Shown: piece after piece, positions 21,577-32,580 of the stretch
How positions within the stretch are numbered: the stretch's first letter is position 1
Layout: every line of letters starts with the position of its first letter
Source of the DNA: Roridomyces roridus
Taxonomy: Eukaryota; Basidiomycota; Agaricomycetes; Agaricales; Mycenaceae
Length of the DNA stretch: 64,000 nt
Direction of reading: 5' to 3'
Assembly: GCA_029378245.1 (NCBI GenBank)
Contig: JARKIF010000065.1
Coordinates: forward strand, 124,001-188,000
The notes under the pieces: generated by a model
What the model saw: only the letters and a program-made list of their open reading frames with translations
The model's database searches: none
Told to the model about the DNA's origin: nothing
Position numbers and translations under genes: made by a program

Positions 21577-22049
21577 CAAGGGGCACCAAAGATAAGGAAT
21601 TTCCTATTATAGGAGGGGAGGGGGGGTCCCTCCAAGGGCTGAAAAAAAAGTTTTGTACCAAATTTCTGCAGACACTGGAAAGGCTCTGTTTGCATATAGG
21701 CCACTGAATAGAGCCCCAGTGGACTTTATCAATTTTTTCCGTACATGGTCCCGATTTGGTCACGTGCCTGATTAGTCACGTGCTCTGGTCACATGCGGAC
21801 CCTCGTCAATTCAGAATTTCGATGGAAAACCCTGATCTTGGGCTCCAGAGCAACTCCAGAGCTGATAGAATAGACTGGAAGCCCTTGGGAGGCATGTACA
21901 GGGAGCAGGGGGGCCAAAATGCCCAAAATAATGTGATTTGATGCGTCCCAAAAAGGAAATTTCCTTTTATAGAGGGGGGAGGGTCTGGCAATTTGGCTGA
22001 AAAAAAAATTCGAGGTGATGTGCTGATCTCTTATCTTTGGTGCCCCTTG
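21577..22049. mobile_element. hAT-type MITE (473 bp)
   Basis: Terminal inverted repeat CAAGGGGCACCAAAGATAAG at 21577 with its complement ending at 22049. Perfect 8-bp flanking duplication AGATGGAG at 21569-21576 and 22050-22057. Inside each end lies a G-rich tract next to GGCTGAAAAAAAA, similar to the subterminal region of the 5449-7007 element. Non-coding. Confidence 0.9.
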
Positions 22050-22154
22050 AGATGGAGTCCTAACGCTGATCGAGAGTGATGTCTCGGACTGCTGAGAGTG
22101 TCGGACAAGTTGAAACCTCCTTGCTGGTCTGTTCGAGCCTTTGCTGAGTCCCGA

Positions 22155-22331
22155 TGATACGACTGCGTATTTCGCACGCGTGAAATCTGGCTATTTAGCT
22201 GTTTTGGTGCGCACACCAATGCCTCTGTCAGGTGATATACAATCAGGGATAGGACTGAGCTCCGTGTCACTATTCGTGTATTAATGAGACAAGTACAAGT
22301 CGTCAGTACACTACGCTTGGCTATTCGTTCA
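22155..22331 (+). repeat. gypsy LTR (upstream copy)
   Basis: 177 bp, TGATACGA...TTCGTTCA, with four differences from 31749-31925. Inverted termini TGATACGA/TGAACGAA. It runs directly into mid-gag coding sequence. Confidence 0.8.
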
Positions 22332-23533
22332 AGTGGGCGGATAAACTCCACTTGGGAGAAGTGACCAAATATATGTCGTTCTTCAGGAGCTTCCGTGGGC
22401 AAGCAACCAAACTAGGGAATGTAGTATCCAATCGCGAGTTGGTGTCCAAGATTCTACCGTGTCTGAGTGCGGACTTCGAGCAAGCGCTGAAGGCCAGGCT
22501 AAGGAACACGCCCATGGACCAACTACCCAGTATCAAAGTGGCTCTAGAAGGGCATGCGATTTTGGTGGAACGAGCAAAAGTGCATGGAACTCCGCCACCG
22601 TTGCCTCTAGAATTGGACAGACCCGCGGAGGACAGATACCTCTGGACGGATGTATTGAAAATCGGTCAGGACTTGACCGAGGAAGAGTCGACCACGTTCT
22701 ATGGCATCAGCAGTGGCTTTAGACCGTCGCGTCAGGACAAAGAAAAGGACAAACGCACCCAGAACCAATTCCTAGGGGGACTCTATGACCCCGCGGAAGA
22801 AGGAGCAGGGTCGGCGACTCAGGGCACGGATGGAAGTTTGCGCACCGAGATGTTTGAAAAATTCCACGAGTTGGAAAAAGTCATGGCGGAAGCCGCCGAC
22901 AAACAGAATGTCGAAGAGCATAAGCGCCATGTGGAGACCGCGGAGCTACTCAAGGGAATTGCCTCGGCTTTACAGCAGAGCACCCCACAGCAGCCCCCAC
23001 CCAGGCAAAACTGGGGACCGCCTCAGCAGCAACAGAGGCAGTCACAAGGCAATTATGGTGGACAATCTTACGGGGCCGCCAGGGACGATAGGTGTTTCTA
23101 TTGTCTTGGACCACATTACCAAGAAGACTGCGAGATTAAACGCAAGCACTTACTATTGGGGATGATTAGAGTCCAGGATAGGAAGATATTCCAGTACAAC
23201 GGTCATAGTATTCCGCCAGAGCCAAGGAACAAATCCAAAGCCCAGAAGGTCGAGGAGTTCTACATGAGTCGGAATGGGGGGAAGATGCCCCAGGAACCTC
23301 TGAAGCAAGCATACATGACAGAAGAGGAGCCGGACTATGACTCGCGTGGGGATGAAATCCTTACCTTACAAGTCGAAGCTCTGCAGTTGCGTCAAATGAT
23401 ACAGTTGTATGAGATTCGACATGGATCGTTGAAGGATACCGGAGCTGGCAAGGAAGAGCCAGTACCAGAAGCGTCGCAGAACTTGCAAACCAGGGCCGCA
23501 GCTGGGCAAGCTAATGGTCAGGGTTTTCGGTAA
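22332..23533 (+). pseudogene. Ty3/gypsy gag, 5'-truncated
   Basis: The frame is open from inside the LTR. Gag-like sequence begins abruptly at KWADKLHLGEVTKYMSFF and continues through the capsid C-terminal helices (LVSKILPCLSADFEQALK). A zinc knuckle follows at about 23092-23135 (CFYCLGPHYQEDC). The usual gag N terminus is missing. No start codon precedes the homologous part. A Gln/Pro-rich linker lies before the knuckle. Confidence 0.8.
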
Positions 23534-24880
23534 GTCCGAGGAAGGATCTGCCGCGTGGCCCTCCGGGTAGACACGACGTTCCCGAGGACGCCCAGAAACC
23601 GAAAAAGACGCCGGCCAAGAAGAAGATTGAGAAAATAGAAAAACCTAAAAAGATAGTGATGGATGCAGTAGTGGTGCCTCCTCGGAAGAGAGATCCGAAG
23701 CCCACAGTTGAAGAGGTAGAGGATGAGGATGATCCTCCACCGACAGGTACCAGAGCAGAAGAGTTGCCCTATCGGAATGTACCACCGGTAGTGGATGCCA
23801 AGAGAGAGCCAGCCCTTCCGCGAAAACCGAATCCACAGAAGACTGAGATACCAAAGGCGCCCTCCAATGACACGGAGCGAGCGTCCAAGGTAACCTCGGA
23901 AGTTGATGATGGAGCAGCGGTCAAAGCATTGAAGAAAAGTATCTTAGATATGGAAATTCCAGTGACAATCCGGCATCTAATGGCAGCCAGCAACCCTCTG
24001 CAGAAGGAAATGAATAAGGTCACGGCCAAACATCGGCGACCTATCTTCCAAGCCCTCCAAGGCTCTGAGTCGTCCAACTTTGTAGTAAGAGTGGTAGACA
24101 AGGAAACGGGAGAGGTGGTGGTGGAAAGCGAGTTGGACACCGAGGAATCTCAGAGCGAGACAGGGTCCGAGACCCAGTCCGAGGAGTCGTCCGCGGAGGT
24201 CCAGGTTGAGTCTCAGGAGATCAGGTTCCGGAAGGGGCGGTGCACATTGACGATTTACCATTCAATCAGTATGTATTCGTAACCACGGAGGCAAGTGGGG
24301 CTGTACCAGAGGGGTCCATCGTTATTGAGGATGCTTTGTACAGTATCACGATAGCTTAGGCTCAGGGAAATCAGGAAAGGATATCTACGTTGGCACGTCT
24401 TCCGCAGCGTTGCGAAGTCTGTATCCGTTGATTAATGGCATCGGGACTGTCGAGACACTCCTAGATGGTGGCTCACAGATATGTTCGATAACTGAGGCAG
24501 AGGCCATTCATTTTGGGCTCGCATGGGATACTTCCGCGACCGTGTTGATGCAAGGATCCACGGGCAAGGTTGAGAGAACGATGGGGCTAGCACGAAATGT
24601 AGCTTTCACGTTCCCAGGTATCACTGTGTTCCTACAAATACATGTGCTCAGGACAGCGCCCTACAAAGCGCTCCTGGGTAGACCTTTCGAAATCGTTACC
24701 AGTGCTGTGATTCAAAACAAACCGGATGGTACTCAGACAATAACCATGACGGATCCTGTGACGCAACGTACGATGACCATTCCTACCAGCAAACGTGGCA
24801 AACAGCGTGTAGTTGGCAAAGCAGAAAAAGAGCACCCAGTATTATCAGCCGATAGCGAGTCGCCTAAAAGAAATTTTTAA
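23534..24880 (+). pseudogene. gypsy linker and retropepsin, frame-disrupted
   Basis: An open frame at 23656-24282 encodes the acidic linker that precedes the protease in this family (MEIPVTIRHLMAASNPLQ). Stops and frame changes follow at about 24280-24400. The frame at 24410-24880 carries the retropepsin, with an active-site-like LLDGGSQICSI and a flap/ALLGRPFEI segment. Several breaks make this non-functional as it stands. Confidence 0.75.
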
Positions 24881-24882
24881 GT

Positions 24883-26661
24883 TTGTTCGAGGAACTCGAG
24901 GATGGGGGAGAACTCATGACTTCTTGGGATTACGATGAGCGTGGACAACTGATATGCACGGGGTATGCAAAACCCAAGGACAAAGTTGCTACTGAAGAGG
25001 ACATCACACAAGCGTATCTGTGTGCCTCGAGACAGGTAGTGGACGATGACGAAGCAGCAGCTGAGCTGTTGGATCAGTATCTAGGTCTTAGTAAGATTGA
25101 GGAAGGGATGGAAGTGTTTACCTTCAAAGAAGCAGGCGAGACTGGCGTAGCCCAGAAACGCAACCGTGAGAAGCGTCGGATCAGATGCGGGAAGAATACC
25201 CGAAAGATGACGCTGATGCAACTCCGCGGGGAAACTGAGCGATCAGCGCCAAAGTCAATTAGAAAGATGTTTCGCAAGAAAGTACCTACCATACCCGAGA
25301 TATTGAGGGATTGTACAGAGGAGGTAGCTAACTTCCTCGGAAAGAAGTACAAGAAAGTCGCAGACAAGGTCACGCCGATACTGGCCACCTTGCCCGAGAA
25401 ATATCGGATCGAGAGGAAGATCACGGGTGACCCCTTGCAGGACATGCCAACTCTAAACCCGAATCCACCTGAATTCGAGGCAGTGGGAAGGTATACTGAG
25501 GAGCGCCGTGATATGGTTGACGCAATACATGATGATGGACTCTTAGAACCCGAGGAGCGCAAGTTGATGCACCATTTTATGATGCAACATGAGAAGAGCT
25601 TCGCCTGGGAAGAAAATGAGAGGGGGAGATTGAAACACGAGCTCTTTCCTCCCGTGGAGATTCCGGTTGCAGAACATACTCCGTGGGTATGTTCGCAGAT
25701 TCCGATTCCGCCTGGTCATTATGAAGAATTTTGCAAGAACATCAAAGCGAAGATTGATGCAGGCGTATACGAGCCTTCAAACTCCTCGTATCGCACTCCG
25801 ATCTTTGCGGTAATCAAGAAAGATGGCAAGTCACTACGGATTGTGCACTCCTTGGAGAGGTTGAACGAAGTTACCATCCAGCATTCCGGAGTCACACCAG
25901 GTACAGAGGCCATCGCAGAGCAATTTGCAGGACGCGCTTGCGGAGGAGCATTAGATATGTTCGTAGGATATGACAATCGAGACCTCGCAGAAGGTTCGAG
26001 GGACTATACAACGTTTCAGACTCCCTTTGGAGCCATGAGATTAGTGAAGCTACCCATGGGCTGGACCAATTCGGTTCCCATTTTCCATGATGATGTTACC
26101 TATATTCTCAGAGATGAAGTACCTCATGTCACCATCCCCTACATTGATGATGTACCTATCCGCGGACCTAAGACTCGATACAAGACTAAGGACGGAGACT
26201 ATGAGCGCATAGCCGAAAACAAAGGCATCAGACGCTTCGTGTGGGAACACTTTCAAAATTTGAACAGGGTTGTTGCTAGAATGATCTATGCTGGAGGAAC
26301 ATTTTCAGGAAAGAAAGCAGAACTTTGCAAAGGCACATTTGAAGTTGTTGGTCATATGTGTACTTATGAGGGCAGGATCGCGGATCCTAAACGGATTGAT
26401 GTCATCATGAAGTGGGGAAAATTGGCAAACTTTACACAAGTCAAGTCATACCTCGGAACAGTTGGCGTCCTCCGGTCCTACATAAAAGACTTTGCGAAAA
26501 TCCTAGGTCCAATAAATGACCTAACGAAGAAGGAAATACCCTTTGAATGGGGTGAAGCCCACGATAAGGCACAAGCAGATGTTCGAGAAGCGCTCAAAGA
26601 CTGTAAGGCACTCAAGCCTCTGGATTACGAGCTGGATTCGGACATAGTATTACAAGTGGAC
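24883..26661 (+). pseudogene. gypsy reverse transcriptase, truncated in RNase H
   Basis: The RT is well preserved. YRTPIFAVIKKDGKSLRIVH, TTFQTPFGAMRLVKLPMGWT and the catalytic VTIPYIDDVPIRGP box are present, followed by the RNase H connection (DLTKKEIPFEWGEAHDKA). At about 26661, after DSDIVLQVD, homology stops. The remaining 39 codons to 26781 are the reverse complement of the neighbouring antisense gene. RNase H and integrase are absent. Confidence 0.85.
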
Positions 26662-28004
26662 ATGAGGGGAGAGCGGTCGGAGGACGCCGGGGGAGGGTTC
26701 TCAGCGATAAAGGCACGAGCCTTGTCCGCGACGTTGGCAGGCGGATCAACGAAGGCGTCTGAGGAACAGAAGACGTCGTGAGTTTTAACGCTGCAGAAAG
26801 AGAAAATATAAGGACACACCAATAGCAGCCTCGTCATCAGAGATGTTCGCATAGATAGAGCTAGTACGCTGGCGCTTGCGGGGAGGAAAGTCCTTGAGAG
26901 ACGGCTCGGGCTTGGTGTACTGAACGACCTTGAGGTACGCAGGAGAGTCGCGGTTCAGAAAGCGAATACGTTTGTAAGGAAGACGTACCGTCTCAGGACG
27001 TTTTCCCTCGGAGGTGTTCTTGGACTAGAAAAATGGCCAAATCAGATCGTAGGACGTTATCTATAGTGAAGGGGACGCACCTTCATGAGGACAGAAACGT
27101 TGGAACCAGAGTCAACAATGGTGGGGACCCGGGCGACGGCACCTTTGTGGAAGTGGAGGCCCGCGAGCTTGGAGGGAGCACCAGCAGCACCATCGTCGTC
27201 GACATCCATCTTGAGGAGATGGGCAAATTCGTGAGAGAGGATAAGCACGACTGGAGGAAGAGACGCACCGAGTTAGCGTCGACAGCGGGAGCTGGGATAA
27301 TGGACACACCATCCTCGACAGTGGGTGCAGAATTGACCTGGGAAATTGAAGGCGGATATATGAAGGAAGAACGGACAGGCAGAGGATTGCGACGGACCTT
27401 TTTCTTGGGAGGTTTCCGACCGGTAGTGGCATAACGCCTGGTTTTGCGATCGTCGGCGTCCTTCTTGCGAATTTGGGCATCCTTGCGCTGGGCTTGATAA
27501 TATTGGAGGGCGAGGGCGCATTCCTTCATGGCAGCAGCAGGAGGCTCGAAACCGCACTCCTTCTTGGCTTCGAGGGCGTCATCGCGGACGTGGAAGAGCG
27601 CTTCCTTGGCCGGGGTCATCTCGACCAAGTGAAGGGCTTCTTTGAACGCGTAGAGGTGACCCTGGGAATGAGTTAGCAAAGGCGTCGAGCAATAGAAAAT
27701 ATAGCAGACGCACCCCGAGATTCACTGCCTGAGCAAGTAAGGTCTTGCGGGTAGGGATAAGAACAGTCATCGTTTTGTCGATGGAGCGATAGGCGGCAAC
27801 GGCTTCAACGAGTTGAGCGCCGGCCTTCATGGCGGCAGAGTCGGGAGAAAGAGGCTCAGGTGCCATGAGAAGTAGAGAACGGAATGGGTTGCCTAGGACC
27901 AATTGAGTGCCGTTTATATATTGCACGGTGGTGAAATTGGTGAAGTGCGGGTAACGGTTGAAAAAGGAACGGTCTGTAACGTTGAAATGTTGGTATCCGT
28001 TCAT
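26662..28004 (-). CDS. hypothetical multi-exon protein, 3'-truncated at gypsy junction
   Basis: I do not recognise the family. The ATG at 28004 starts MNGYQHFNVTDRSFFNRYPH. Intron 27662-27713 (GTGCGT/CCCAG) joins AVNLG to GHLYAFKEALHLVEM. The protein continues with a Lys/Arg-rich stretch (GRKPPKKKVRRNPLPVR). A further intron near 27240-27310 leads to VVLILSHEFAHLLKM and VPTIVDSGSNVSVLMK. A GTGCGT/TTCTAG intron follows, then NTSEGKRPETVRLPYKRI, and a last intron leads to AFVDPPANVADKARAF, which reaches the junction with the gypsy RT. The product is over 350 residues, partly disordered, probably nuclear from its basic clusters. It is antisense to the gypsy element and lies in a pair with the gene at 28759-31460. 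It may be a retroelement-associated or host gene. The 3' end is lost at the junction. Confidence 0.5.
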
Positions 28005-28758
28005 GACAGGAATAATATGACAAGTTCGCGGGGCACGCCCGAGGACGGTCGTGTTATTTTTGTGGGGGGGAGAGAGCCAAGATGGCGCCAAGCTTTTCAA
28101 GAGATAAGTTTCAGACTTGCAAATAGACCACCGACAAATCACTATGGCGTTAGACAAAGCAATTTGCAAATATGTTACATGCGGGCACCGATCGGCAGAA
28201 CTATAGTTAGAAGCGAAGTTTGAGGAAACGTGCGCGGGTGAGCAGATAAGAGTTGGCCAAGGATTATTGAGTCAGAAATAAGGAATGGTCAATAAGAACC
28301 CGTGTGGGGTTCGAGGATGATAAGGGATCAAGAAGTTGTGATCCGAGAAGCGGTCCTAGAAGCAGTTCGAGAAGTGGTCAAATCTATGATACAAGGTCGC
28401 ATGACAAGGGTATCAGACTACGAATGTACTAGGACTAGAAAAGACTCAATGCACATTACAGTAGACAACGCTTACTTGAAAGAAAAGAACAAGAATATTG
28501 GTATTATCTTAAGAGTGGAAGTTCGTTCGTCACACTACAAAGGCGTGAGTCAAAAGCAATGATATTTGAGGCCACGATTGGGCCGACTACTAGATGTACA
28601 AGGGAGAGCACTCTACTACTTCTACTCTAAGTAGGTAGAGACGACGTATGTGACGTTGGTTGTAGTCCGCGGGGTGAAAAACAAGTATACAAAATGCGAT
28701 TGGCCGTTTCGGCTCGCAGCAAGATGCCCGCATCCCAAACCCATCCAGCAGAGTCCAC
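28005..28758. other. spacer between two antisense genes
   Basis: Should contain the promoter of the gene starting at 28004 and the 3' end of its neighbour. AT-richer than the flanks. No ORF or motif that I can support. Confidence 0.4.
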
Positions 28759-31460
28759 CTAATCCGTCGGTTCAGCAGCCGTGAGATGAGGAGCAGGCGA
28801 GGAGTTGGGCGAGCCCATCAGCTCGTCCTCCGGCGCGTGATCCGTCATCGGCGTGTCGGGAGCGTTGAGAGTCGCGATGGCAGGCGTCGACGGAGAAGTC
28901 AGCCGAGACTCATCCAAAGCTAGACCCAAATATCAGACAAACACAGAAAAAGAATAAGAAAGAAAGATAGACGTACCACCACCCAGAGTACTAAAACGCG
29001 AGATCGGTGTTGGAGGGTGAGATGGATGTGCTGAAGTCGAAGCCGCAGGGGCCATTGGAGGAGCCGTCTCCACGGGTGCCGGGCGCGAGAAAACAGGCGC
29101 AGAGTTGAGGCGCAATAATCCGCTAGTCGACGCTTGAGCAGGGGCGAGAGGTAAAGCGATCAACTACAAGGCATAGAATCAGGAAAGAAAGAATAAAAGG
29201 ACGCTGCGACGTACGCGGGTAGGCTCCATGTGCGCAAAAGCGAACTGGTGACGGTCCTCGAGGTCCTCCACGAAAGCAGTCGCCGAGTCCATGTCGATGT
29301 TGTGGAAACGGAAGAGTGAAAGGAGCATGTCGAGGTCGTCGCGACCGTTCTGGAACTTCTTGAAGAGCTCGGCCTCGGGAAGGGACTTGCGGAGTGAGAA
29401 GATGTACAGCGCCAACTCCTGCAACTGCATCCGATAGAAGGAGCGCTGGTTGAGGAAGACGGCGAGCGACGATTCGAGGTTATGGCGTGCGAAAGCCAAG
29501 CCTTCCAAGCGATGGATAAAGCCTATGAAAAGAAGTCAGGAATAAGAAGAAGTGTGAAAAGGAGAAAACACACTGAAGTTGGACATCTCGATGGCAGGCC
29601 GAAGGGACTCGAACATCGCGCTCTGTTCGTATTTGTCAATAGAGTTCGAACAAGTCCCGTGGCCGACGCCACAACCAAGGCACGCGTGTTTCGGTCCCAA
29701 AGACCCACAGACGTGGTTGCGCTTGGCACAGTTCGAGCACGGAGCAGGTGCCTAGCACAAAACAGGTTGAGCTAGGGCCGCACCAGAAAAGAAAGACAAA
29801 GCAATGACGACTCACTTTGAAGTAGTTCTTGCCCGGGATGCGCGAGGCGATGATCAGATCCGGATCGAGGGTCGGATCGTCGGGCGAATCCGTGTCCTTG
29901 AACAAAGATGGGGCGGGGGCAGGAATCGAATCCTGGTCGATCGAGTATTGAGGGTTGCTGAAGTAATCGACGACGTCCATGGTCTCGGGGACGGGCGTGG
30001 CTTTGACAATGAAGTCGTGCGGGATGACGCGAGGAATAACACCGGGCATTGAGCGCCCTAGTTTCAAACGTCAGAACGTCGGGGAGAAAGTAAAATGAAT
30101 GAAAAAGAACATACGGGGACTCTGTGTTTTCGAGTGCATCGAATTGGCATACCACTCGTGGGATTGAAGACCGTCCGGAGGGTTGGTCGGGACCTCGGGC
30201 TTGGGATCGTTGAGGATGTAGCTTTTGTAGCCACCATCGGGGTTGGGAGCGTAAGGGTGCAGGAACGGGCGTTTCTGGTCAGGAGCCTCGGACGGTTCGC
30301 TCTTTTGTTTACGTTTGCGCGAGGTTTTGGGAACCTCGGCAGGAGGAGCGTCGGGAAGTGGTGATTTGGCGGAACGAGCAGCCACGGTCGACGAGCGCAG
30401 CGAACGATGAGTAGGGGGTGCCGGCGACTCGGCACGAGTTTTGGACGGAAGGCCTTTAAGGATTAATGCCTCGTCCTGAAAACACTTTAGCATAAAAAGA
30501 AAAGAAAAGAATTTGAGAGACGCACCTCGGAAGGGATCTCCTCGGACTCGACATCACCCAAAGAAGGACCAGGAGTAACGTCGTTCGAACGACGACGACC
30601 CTTGGCCTTGGAGTTCTTGTTTCCCTTCTTCTTGGGTGGAGCTTGGAAGAACAGGGCGGTTGCCGATTTGGGGTGAGTAAAGAGGCTGACGGAAGGAGTG
30701 GTTTTGCTTTTGGGCTTGGTGGACAAATAGCCGAAAGGCGAAGGCGAAGGCTCCAGCTGGTCCTCGGGCATCTGAAGAGAATTCAAAAAGAGAGCAAAGA
30801 AAAGTGGAAGAGAGTGGATGTACGCGGTCGTCCTCATTAAAATACAAGTTAGGGTTCGCGAGCCGCGGAGCGGGAGCCTTGGAAGAAGACTTCGCGAGCG
30901 TGGGAGCGAGGGCCTTGGCAGCAGACTTCGATGGCGGAGGGACGGGAGCAGCGTCGGAAACCTCATCGTCGTCATCGTCCATGGCCATAGCGAAGCGATC
31001 GTCCAGCGACAACGGCGCCGGAGGTGCAGGAGGCGCAGGTGGTGCTGGAGGTGCCGGGATGGCAAACAAAGGAGGAAGGACGGGCTGTAAAAAGCATCAA
31101 TAAAAAAGTAAAAGAAGAGGCGTATTGAAACGCACACGAGAAGGATCCTCGGAAGGAATCATGGGTCGATAGGCGGCCGTGCCTTTCAAATTCTTGTTGC
31201 CAAGACCAGAAACGTCGTTGAGACGGGCGAGAACGTCGAAGCATTGAGAAAAGAAAGCCTCGATTTCGGGGATGACTTCCCCTTGCGCGTGGTCACGATA
31301 GCGCTTCTGAAAAGGAGAGTTAGACGCTAAAATTGAATGGCTGGGAAAAACAAGTATAGATAGCACGAACCTCGAGGACGATGGTCTCGCTGGGTCGTGG
31401 GTGGTCTACCAGCACGATACAAGCACGGAACAAATAAGATAATGCAGAAGGCGCGTGTCT
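28759..31460 (-). CDS. hypothetical multi-exon Cys-rich protein
   Basis: I do not recognise the family, but about ten exons with GTGCGT/GTACGT-type donors read as one low-complexity protein of about 650 residues. In order: CIVLVDHPRPSETIVLE, then KRYRDHAQGEVIPEIEAFF, then a Pro/Ala-rich segment (APPAPPAPPAPL) with an acidic run DDDDDE. Next come Lys-rich segments (KKKGNKNSKAKGRRRS, TSRKRKQKSE), then GYKSYILNDPKPEVP. A Cys cluster follows (CSNCAKRNHVCGS ... HACLGCGVGHGTCS), like a zinc or Zn2Cys6-type ligand set. A helical block RMQLQELALYIFSLRKSL leads to a Pro/Ser tail ending at 28759. No start codon was found in the first exon, so the 5' end is unresolved. Possibly DNA-binding and nuclear. 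It lies between a gypsy RT and a gypsy LTR, antisense to both. Confidence 0.5.
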
Positions 31461-31748
31461 TCAATAGTTGGAGCGAAAATCGCGAGAGGGGCGCGCGAGA
31501 CTCCGGTGAAATAGAAAGTAGCGGAAAATCCAGCACAGCCTTTCAATTAAAGGTGGGTCAAAGATCCGCAGAAGCTACCTCGTGGAGCACGGGAGCTATC
31601 GGTGAATGAACGAAGACAATTTGGGCTCAAAATAAAAACAATTGAAACAGGCGTCCGAGGGGGCTATCAGTCCTCGAACCTCTAAATCGACGAATTATGA
31701 TCGCGCATGTTCACGACCGGGGACGGTCGAGATTTAGTGAAGGGGAGA

Positions 31749-31925
31749 TGATACGAATGCGTATTTCGCACGCATGAAATCTGGCTATTTAGCTGTTTTG
31801 GTGCGCACACCAATGCCTCTGTCAGGTGATATACAATAAGGGATAGGACTGAGCTCCGTGTCACTATTCGTGTATTAATGAGACAAGTAGAAGTCGTCAG
31901 TACACTACGCTTGGCTATTCGTTCA
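31749..31925 (+). repeat. gypsy LTR (downstream copy)
   Basis: Direct repeat of 22155-22331, 177 bp with four substitutions. Both copies are followed by AGTGG and then diverge. After an upstream LTR this is the leader or primer-site position, so this copy may be a 5' LTR or solo LTR of a different insertion rather than the 3' end of the 22.2-kb element. Confidence 0.8.
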
Positions 31926-32574
31926 AGTGGTCGGTTGTAGTGACTCCAATAGGCGGTTCGCGGGGACTACTACTTGTGGAGATGCGAGGGGATGTAATAT
32001 AGGTGACAGGACACCTAGGGTTATAGGGAAAGTACGGAAATAGGGACGACAGGCGCGTAATAGTAGTTATATCATTAGATCAGTAGGGAGTAGTATATAA
32101 GGCCTGTAGATCCCGCCCTTGCAGCATTGCATTGTACGCCTTCTTGCCTAGACATTGGGTCGAAGCTTGATCTGTGGTTATAGTGCAGTCTTGTGACTTC
32201 CGCGGAGATTTGTGTATCATTTCTCTTAGCTTAGACGCAATATCCAAGGCACCCGAGCTCTGGTTCAACTTGGGTCAGCTATAGTAACATACTTAAGGGG
32301 TAGTGGGTTGCCCTCTGTGCTATAGTTCCTCTTCATGTTGTATCGAAGTTGTATTGGTGTTTGGATATTGTGTGTTTCGGTCAATAAAATATAAAACCTT
32401 TTAACATCGTAACCTCGTGTTCGTTGTGAGCAGTCTACAAACCAGTCAAGAGATTCCTCTTAGTTCAAAGACATTGAACTTGGTGTGAAACCTCGAGAGT
32501 CAACCTACAAGCTTCCGAGAACCAAACCGCGGAGTATCAGTCTTATCTGTATACTTCAGACGACCCTGAACTCA
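31926..32574. other. non-coding, possible LTR relic
   Basis: No gene. A TATA-like AGTATATAAGG lies near 32090-32100. A segment from TGTAGTGACTCC (31935) to TATAGTAACA (about 32290) looks LTR-like, but I find no second copy or target duplication. Confidence 0.3.
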
Positions 32575-32580
32575 ACCGTT

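Larger units (their letters stand above)
22155..26661 (+). mobile_element. Ty3/gypsy retrotransposon remnant
   Basis: LTR-gag-protease-RT in order, but with a truncated gag start, broken protease region and lost RNase H/integrase. There is no matching target duplication outside the two LTR copies (CCCGA before 22155, AGTGG after 31925). Confidence 0.85.

Noticed and set aside
27190..27245. Zinc protease (HEFAH) or aspartic protease (VDSGSN) site in the antisense gene
   Set aside because: Isolated short matches with no surrounding family sequence.
22155..31925. One complete gypsy element from 22.2 to 31.9 kb
   Set aside because: No target duplication matches outside the two LTRs, RNase H and integrase are missing, and both LTRs are followed by the same AGTGG, which suggests that the second is not a simple 3' LTR.
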